Shown here in pieces: positions 57,130 through 64,000 of a stretch of 64,000 nucleotides of DNA. The notes under the pieces are model-generated. The model was not told the origin of the DNA and searched no databases. It saw nothing but the letters and a program-made list of their open reading frames with translations. Origin of the DNA: Siphonodentalium dalli (taxonomy: Eukaryota; Mollusca; Scaphopoda; Gadilida; Siphonodentaliidae); NCBI GenBank assembly GCA_032622095.1, contig CP136061.1:19906991-19970990 (forward strand). Reading direction: 5' to 3'. Position 1 is the first letter of the stretch. Every line of letters starts with the position of its first letter. The position numbers and the translations under genes are program-made.

Positions 57130-58172
57130 TGAATAAAAACGATAAGTTGGTATCCAAACACTATCTACACTGGAAGAATGTAGCAACGAACTAAGATTAT
57201 TGAAAATTCCAATCACATTGACTGTATATAGTGGAATGTTTGTGAATGACAGAATGCGTTCTATGCCAGTGCTAGTGTGTAATGATGTGTATGGGTTCCG
57301 AGAGAGAACGTTTACTTCTACAAATAAGATACGTTATGCCATTTGTAATTCTGATTTGTTCATATTTATTTCGTCATTGGAATAACCTACTTCATATATA
57401 GTTTATAATAGACTTTTTATTGTAATGGATAACATATATGCTAAATTGTGATATTATTATATGGGCGATATATGCCCTAAACAAATAAACAGATATATTT
57501 GTATATGTACCATTTCAGAGAACACAACGTTTGAACTACGTACAACTTTAAATAGTCACTAGTTTATTCGGGACGAAATGTTGCGCATAAACATACCAGT
57601 GATTCATAAACATACCAGTGATTCATAAACATACCAGTGATTCATAAACATACCAGTGATTCATAAACATACCAGTGATTCATAAACATACCAGTGATTC
57701 ATAAACATACCAGTAATTCATAAACATACCAGTGATTCATAAACATACCAGTGATTCATAAACATACCAGTGATTCATAAACATACCAGTGATTCATAAA
57801 CATACCAGTGATTCATAAACATACCAGTGATTCATAAACATACCAGTGATTCATAAACATACCAGTGATTCATAAACATACCAGTGATTCATAAACATAC
57901 CAGTGATTCATAAACATACCAGTGATTCATAAACATACCAGTGATTCATAAATATACCAGTGATTCATAAACATACCAGTGATTCATAAACATACCAGTG
58001 ATTCATAAACATACCAGTGATTCATAAATATACCAGTGATTCATAAACATACCAGTGATGCTGTTTTCTGCCTATTCTGATATCAAATTGGTGAACATAA
58101 TTTATTTTGGCATGATTCTTTGTTATTCCGTTCTGAACAGCTCATCAGAGTGTTTCAAAACACTTTAGTGAA
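57130..58172 (+). repeat. Possible diverged R-B copy 3 with internal minisatellite
   Basis: 57140-57240 resembles the start of R-B (GATAAGTT, TGGAAGAATGTAGCA, CATTGACTGTAT) and 58135-58172 resembles its end (CATCAGAGTGTTTCAAAACA). A 19-bp minisatellite occupies the middle. Similarity is weak and was judged by eye. Confidence 0.35.
57586..58059. repeat. 19-bp minisatellite, ~25 units
   Basis: Unit CATAAACATACCAGTGATT, nearly uniform with rare variants (AATATA, GTAATT). Period 19 is not a multiple of three and gives no ORF. Confidence 0.97.
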
Positions 58173-59779
58173 CGTTCTTTCCAGTCACGATTTTTACGGA
58201 CACACGACTGCGATTACGTCGCAATTGGATGAATCCAACGATACGCCACGCTTTCAAATCTAAAATCAAACAGTGCTTGATATTATATTTTGACTTGCGA
58301 TATTGACGTGAGCATGGGCAGTCAAACTAACGTTTACTTTCTACGACGGAAATCCTTCCACTTACGATTGACTCGTGCATGGTCGTCTGAACGTTCACTT
58401 AAAGACATATCAAGATTCAAGATTTCAAGATTTTTGAAGGCAATATCAAGATAATGATGTCTCTCACATACCATACAATACAATACAAAATAGAAACATA
58501 GATAAATAGCAGCTCTCGATACCACATGCATTAAGATTTATTATATACATAATATACACACGGGGGTTAAGGGCAAGCCAGTATTTTCGCAAAATTTCAG
58601 GAAACTCGAGTCATGGAATTGTTAATCGTTGTTGAATTCGGCTTCTAGCAATCAAGCCAAGCGATGGCGGAGTGCTTATAGGAATAAAATGGCAGAAAAG
58701 TTGAGTCGAGTCGCGGAGAAGGGATACATTATATTGTTTGACTTTTGTAATACATCTATGGACTGTTACACTCTTAATTGAATTAACGATGATTCACACT
58801 TATGAACGTAACTTGACTCAAATTCAATACAACTTGGCAAATTTTGTAAGACTTGAAAATAACAGGATTATACCATTACTAGATGTCTATATACAAAGTC
58901 TGGTCGATGATAGGTATGACCAAGAAGAAGAAAATTGGACTACGTTGGTTTCTATTCTATTTTAAAGGGGAATATATCCTCTATAACGTATCCCAAATCC
59001 GCTAGTATCCGCTTTAAGCAAATTGTTTTAGAGAGATTTAAAAAATGACAATTCCGGCCTTGGGAAGTATAGGTTTTTCTGCAATATACCTCATCGGCGA
59101 CACCAGAAGGGCTTGAATTAACGGCTATCACTGGAGGTTAAAGGTGTATAAACAGTACGCCATTTTCAATAAATTCCCGGTGATAACAACGATCTATTAT
59201 CGATAATATATAAAAAAAACTAAGTAATTTGAGTCGAAGATGTATTCTGTAAACGTTCAGGTTAATAGGTTATCTTAAAATCAAAGTTAATAATTTGATA
59301 TAAATTTAATTTATGGCTGGAGCCATAAATTAAATTACGAATTTTCGTGTACAAGACGTAATCAAAAATAGTGGATGGGGCAACGCGTGGCACACAGGAT
59401 CGTGTAAAAAATTATGTTGATACGGGGCGTAAACTCAAGCCACTCACTGACTAGTGACTATCCAAATGACTTAAATTAGTATGTGGGACTAGTATGCATA
59501 TAATATAACATTTATTTGAAACATTTGCTTGAAAACAGTTACTGTCCAAAAATTACCCGACAACGACAATTGGTAGTTTTGCATTCCGGCTAATCTGCCA
59601 CCCGTAACATTACTTCGTACTCAACATAATTTCTAATAATGGAAATCTGGTTACCGTATTCTACGACTCAGAGACTATAGAAACCAACAACAACATTTGA
59701 GTACAGTATCCCTTTAACGCCGTGCACGATGTGTATATTGCTAGCTCTTACATATCAAGCAATATTCGCGTATCAAAGG
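58173..59779. other. Mostly unassigned; hairpin and possible TTAA ends
   Basis: 58559-58625 holds TTTTCGCAAAATTTCAGGAA, a relic of the right arm of MITE E. ORF 58738-58965 (75 codons) has no recognisable domain. 59303-59336 is a hairpin with perfect 16-bp arms (AATTTAATTTATGGCT, 2-base loop). TTTTAAAGGGG at 58961 and CCCTTTAAC at 59709 could be ends of a ~750-bp TTAA element centred on that hairpin, but similarity beyond 10 bp is absent. Confidence 0.35.
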
Positions 59780-60108
59780 AGGACCATGCAATTTCAATGA
59801 AGATGACGTTGATACAACCTTTTTCCTACGCATGAGGATGCAGATAACCCTATACGCATCGACGCGTTGGATCTCATTTTACGTCCAAATCGGCTTGGGT
59901 CAGAAATATACTCCCACACATTAAGGATAATATGACATGGGCATCATTTAATAGTGCTTCTTTCAATTGAGGCAACGCTGTATGGCAGTGCGCAAAATCC
60001 CCACCCACGCAGGTTGTTTTAATCGGATCTCGATCATCTCCCCTTACTTGCAAATCGGCTCGAGTGATAGGTACACCTCCCACGTCAATGATTTTCTCAC
60101 TGGTAATA

Positions 60109-60236
60109 TGTGACCCGCCATATCAAATCCAGTCGTAAGTCGGGATTTTTTTTACCCTGTGCCAATGCATTCTCTTATATATGCGAGTCAACCACAGGTA
60201 GCCTCGCATATATAAGAGAATGCATTGGCCTAACAA
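60109..60236 (+). mobile_element. Hairpin MITE H, right half deleted
   Basis: TGTGACCCGCCATATC outer end, ACCCTGTGCC, then one 69-bp hairpin (60161-60229) with two centre substitutions (GAGTCAACCACAGG). It stops after CCTAACAA, where tandem repeat sequence (CGTGGGCAGC) resumes. Same family as C and G. Confidence 0.8.
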
Positions 60237-60605
60237 CGTGGGCAGCCTCTAACTGGTGCCAACATAGCAACCACTTTCAATTTAGTTAACTTTCTATGCC
60301 TGTTATTCATTGCCAGTGGGTTACGTGAATCCCCATCGAGACAGGCTGTATGAACTGATCTCTTACATGTACATACATATCAGCTCGGTCAAAGATACAC
60401 TCCAACATGTCAAGGATTTTCTCACTGATAAAATGACGTCGACAGACTCCCAATTTTTCCAACATAACCACTTTAGGTAATTTAGGTAATGCTTTATGCG
60501 AGTTATTCTTCCAGCGATGATGGGGTATACCTGTAATTCCCATCCACGCGTACATGTATATATCAGCGATCACTCTTACTTACAAATCGGCTCGGTCAAA
60601 AAATA

Positions 60606-61254
60606 CACTATAAAAATGGTGACATGGCTCGAGGGCAACATTGCGGATTGTCTCCCCGAGGAACCAATGTCTCCCGAGGCGGAGCCGAGGGAGACCTTGG
60701 TTCCAAGGGGAGACTATCCACAATGTTGCCCTCGAGCCAGGTCACCATTGTTTTTATTATACCGAATAACCATGTCAGCAGTTCTGAAAATTTAAAAATA
60801 AATTCATCTCCGGTTTTGATAAACATTTCAAGTCCGTATTTGTTCCGTTTCCGACCAGAAAGTCATCAAACATACGCTTGCTGCTTGCGATACATCTCTT
60901 CGTGCTGTTACTGTCTTTTTCGTCTATAAGTTTCGAAATATCATCGGGTGAAACATCCGCGAATCGCTTCGATTTGACACCGGCATCCATGATGTTTACT
61001 TTGAAGAATGCGGAAGTCGTCTGAATCGTGACGATTTGGGGTTTCCGGTTTGAATGTCATGGTCAAAATACGTCATAAAATTTCGTTCGGGTACTTCCGT
61101 GAACATGTTCGGGCTCTTTCGGTCGGAGCGGCAAACATTGCAAAAAAATGGTGACCGGCAATGTTTCATGGGCGGGAAACATTGCAAATTGTAAAATCAC
61201 ACCCTATGGGAAATTAACATAGGCTTTTAATATGAGGTATAATAATCCCAATTG
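60606..61254 (-). mobile_element. Repeat with Crypton/ZMYM-like N-terminus and hairpin
   Basis: Minus-strand ORF 60990-60775 (71 codons) reads MDAGVKSKRFADVSPDDI, SKLIDEKDSNSTKRCIASSK, RMFDDFL and DLKCLSKPEMN. This is the N-terminal pattern (VS..DI..LI.EKDS.NTK, F..FL, LS..E) of the ZMYM/QRICH1/KCTD1-like family, whose recombinase-like domain derives from Crypton transposons. The domain itself is absent. Downstream is a long hairpin (60616-60755; ATGGTGACATGGCTCGAGGG paired with its inverse, arms also sharing GTCTCCCC/GGGGAGAC). The leader has another hairpin (GCAATGTTTC/GGAAACATTGC, ~61162-61189). A deleted copy is at 8576. Probably a truncated element carrying a 5' exon. Family call by recollection of pattern, not search. 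Confidence 0.55.
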
Positions 61255-61284
61255 CATGCGTCAAGTATTTTCTCACTGGTAATA

Positions 61285-61938
61285 CGATACGATACGATTT
61301 ATTTGCATAAACACCAATAAAGGCAGTATGCTAACAATACAATTCATAATAAAACAACAAACAAGTAATAAACAATTACATGTGAACATGGTGTGTCTAG
61401 CTATATGTATTTTATTGTGTGATGGCAAGCATAATATTCATTCAGAGCGCTTATCAAAGAAACGCCGGACCACGTTGTTGATTTTGCTGCTTATTTCAGG
61501 GTTATCATTTTTCATTATAAGATTAAATTTATGATCGTTTGACATACTTGTAAAATTACTGTGATATCTATACCAACACTTTGGAAAAGTTCATCTCTGA
61601 GATCGCAATATTGTGGACATTCCATAATGAAATAATACTCATTTTCTATATCAGAACCGGTCCTGCATTTAAGGCACAGTCTCTTCCCCTCCTTAATTAT
61701 AGGCTGATGATGTGTACCTTTTTCAATAGCGAGTTTGTGATCACTAACACGGAGTTTTGTAAAACTGATCTGAGTTTATTTGTATGGCCATCTCGTTTAG
61801 AGACATCAAATATAGATATCTTGAATTCTTTCACATGTTCTTCCTGGAGCTTACACTTGAGATTTCTAATGATACTATATGTCTGGTTATTTAATGGAAC
61901 CTGTATATGTTTACAGCCAAATGCGTTTATATAATCAT
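61285..61938 (-). mobile_element. LINE 3' fragment, frameshifted, 6-bp duplication
   Basis: GTAATA flanks it (61279-61284, 61939-61944) within the tandem array. The 3' end is a (CGTAT)n tail then TTTATTTGCATAAAC. On the minus strand it encodes the ORF2 C-terminus: RVSDHKLAIEKGTHHQP, finger CLKCRTG with YYFIMECP, and NNVVRRFFDKRSE to a TGA at 61440-61438. At least two frameshifts (near 61735 and 61555) break it. Same broad LINE group as 36478-40166 and 3968-4430. Confidence 0.82.
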
Positions 61939-62080
61939 GTAATATGACGTGGACAGCATCTAAACGCTGTCAGATAACCACGTTCATTTTGGTAACACAT
62001 TATTTCAGTTATTCCTTTCCTATGAGGTACACAATAGTCCCATTGACGCAGGTGGTTGTATACTTACAAATCTTATACGC

Positions 62081-64000
62081 AAAAAAAAAAACGTAAAGAA
62101 AAATAAATCGCAGGCAATTCAACTAATCTTGGTGGGTATGTATTTATGATTATAACGAACCAAAGCCGGACGCTTTGGGTCGTATATAGACTATATCTGA
62201 TTTTGTGACGTCACCAATTATTATCTAATACGACGCTGCTGTTTTGAATTTTGCTAGCACTTTTGTAGCTCAGTAGATCGGTGGGCTTAAAGCATAATGT
62301 CGTAATCGGGAAATCTTGTTACTGTGTCTGTCGATTACTGGTATTGCAAATGAAAATTATGAATAGTGAATTACAATGTAAGTTCATTCGTAGGGTTAGT
62401 TTACCTTTTATTGAGAAAATAAGAAACATAAATAACGACACTATAGTAAGTACAGCCTACACACATCGGGGCGAATGAAAAGTGATCGAAATTCCTGATG
62501 TGAAATATAATAAGAATGTCATCACGAATTTACGTTCTACTGTGCGAATGTGGGCATTTAATGTACATCACTTGGTACTGTGCGAAACGAAATAACATAT
62601 ATTTAGTAAGGAATTAAGTGTTATCATAAGACTATATAGTACATACATGCATGTGATAATCCAAAAATATACTATTTTCTGGAATCGAAAGGAAACATAT
62701 ATATAATTATAACAAAGCAGAAGATACATTCGTGCATGTTCAAGCGAACTCGGTCAATGGGGAAAGCTACACGATGACGTTGTTCGTCAAGAAAAGAAAT
62801 AAATTGGTTAAATTCATTAAAGATGTTCCCGTTCCCCTCTCGACAAGGTATAACTATTTTCACTTTGATTTTGGTACTGGTAGTTTATAACCATGAATAG
62901 TCTAGCTGTCGATCAAGAATACCCGGAAGTACGATTTGCCTAATTTATACTCGAAATTACGTTTGGGGTCCATTCATTCGACGAATCCAGGAAATATAGC
63001 CTTATGTGAATCTTATTTGGAGGGAATACCAGGGAATCTATAAACTGATTTTGATAAAAAATAAAAAAAATAAAAAAGCCGCAGCTACCCTCATGTAAGT
63101 GGTTTTGCTTTGGTTCGTTAATTACGCTAGCGTATGATCATATTAACAAATAGTCCGACAGGACTGACAAGAATATGACGTATAAATGAGACTGAAAATA
63201 AAAATGTACACATTAAAAATTCATACGCGTACAGATGCATGACACAATATTATATCACCCAAATTATATACCCACTGAGCCGACCCATGTGAAGGACCAA
63301 CCCGCACCGGATATATATATATAGAGAATTATCATGACTGCATGGTAGCACACGAAACTAACGGACAAGGTTTTAAGTCAGCATCCTTTGCTTTGATAGT
63401 ATGCCGAATCCACTTATTCCGCCAATTTGTAACACATGACTGTCACATGTTCTGTATGTCTATTTAGTACATGATCCTACCATTATTAGTGTCGGCGCAC
63501 ACGATCACGGTTGTCCCCGGTTTACCCGACTGCGGTGTAAATCGGGCCCGGTAAAATCGGGGGGTTCAGCGCACACGAGTCCGATTTTCACTCCGGTCAT
63601 ATGCATGCTATGCCTACGCTCACTGTAGTAAATAGCCAACTGGTGTGGTCAGCCGATCTAGACATTTACTATAGCTAGTCATGGTGATTTATATTAATAT
63701 GTATTTCTAAAGACTAATATTTATTAATAATAAACTGAATGAATATATAATATTAATAATAATATATTGAATTTGAGGTCACGGGCAATACTGTGAATAC
63801 TGCCAATAGCCGTACATTGGCGTAAACTACCTTTCCACAGCTACCGCCTACTTGTTGCGATTACTATATACGGGCACCTATTTTCTGCCCATAGGTCTAC
63901 CAGCAGTTGTTACTTGTCGATGGATCAGAATTCTTGACATCATTTTCGAATAGCGGTCGCTGCTAACTATTCCGACATTTTGAATGATGTTTTGGTCATG
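62081..64000. other. Unassigned; R-A fragment at 62690-62800
   Basis: 62690-62800 shares AACAAAGCAGAAGATA, CACGATGACGTTGTTCGTC-like and related words with 5945-6010 (R-A). TGTAGCTCAGTAGATCGGTGGG at about 62263 looks like the A-box end of a tRNA-related SINE but no B box or body was confirmed. 63480-63600 is GC-richer (GTTTACCCGACTGCGG, CCCGGTAAAATCGG) without a recognised feature. Confidence 0.4.

Larger units (their letters stand above)
59780..62080. repeat. ~170-205 bp degenerate tandem array broken by three elements
   Basis: The anchor AAATCGGCT/CAGCTCGG recurs at about 59887, 60054, 60388 and 60588; each unit ends GATTTTCTCACTGGTAATATG, then ACRTGGGCAGC-like, and includes CCCATCCACGC-like words. 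Units are interrupted by a MITE fragment (60109-60236), the Crypton-like repeat (60606-61254) and a LINE fragment (61285-61938). After the last, TAATATGACGTGGACAGC resumes at 61940. Confidence 0.65.

Noticed and set aside
58966-59712. A ~750-bp TTAA element centred on the 59303 hairpin
   Set aside because: Only about 10 bp of the putative ends match, which is too little to call.
62255-62330. tRNA-like TGTAGCTCAGTAGATCGG
   Set aside because: Resembles an A box, but no matching T-arm or acceptor stem; at most a decayed SINE head, so not called a tRNA gene.

Overview
This window reads as intergenic or heterochromatin-like DNA of an invertebrate animal. I could not support a single intact host protein gene, tRNA or rRNA gene. 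Bases are AT-rich and long ORFs occur only in retrotransposons or in tandem arrays whose period is a multiple of three. The repeat content points to a mollusc, most likely a bivalve: there is a pearl/Helentron-associated type element with 161-bp core repeats and a (CCGT/ACGG)n tract, several APE-type LINEs, many TTAA-flanked MITE-like elements, and a fragment resembling the Crypton-derived ZMYM/QRICH1-like family. The taxonomic call is inference.

Layout. 0-5 kb: 68-bp and 67-bp tandem repeats, a LINE 5' fragment, a fold-back hairpin and a LINE 3' fragment. 5-9 kb: an interspersed repeat (R-A) carrying two oppositely oriented hairpin MITEs, a TTAA MITE, and a truncated Crypton-like copy. 10-13 kb: a hairpin element and a nested hairpin MITE. 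13.5-17.9 kb: a 39-bp minisatellite split by a 5'-truncated LINE. 18.5-21.1 kb: a TTAA MITE and a 2-kb, 27-bp minisatellite. 21.4-29 kb: R-A copy 2, a second tiny copy of the same LINE, degenerate mollusc-type tandem repeats, and a SINE-like tail. 29.6-35.7 kb: a ~369-bp degenerate tandem repeat with an inverted copy, plus three copies of another repeat. 36.2-40.6 kb: a nearly full-length but frameshifted LINE. 41.8-45.5 kb: interspersed repeat R-B split by a 2,295-bp element that itself holds two further elements, then a 57-bp minisatellite. 45.7-54.0 kb: an 8.27-kb noncoding fold-back element bounded by TTAA. 54-62 kb: further hairpin MITEs, a 19-bp minisatellite, and a tandem array broken by three transposable elements. 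62-64 kb: mostly unassigned.

How it fits together. Paralogous copies inside the window give approximate empty sites, so several insertions can be bounded from this sequence alone: LINE (10- and 12-bp duplications), R-B insertion (TAATA), pearl-like element (no duplication), hairpin MITEs (TTAA). The most unusual items are the 69-bp hairpin module shared by at least three unrelated outer elements, the 8.27-kb TTAA-bounded fold-back, and the 1,222-codon ORF formed where LINE and minisatellite join. All boundaries and identities were read by eye; no alignment or database search was run.
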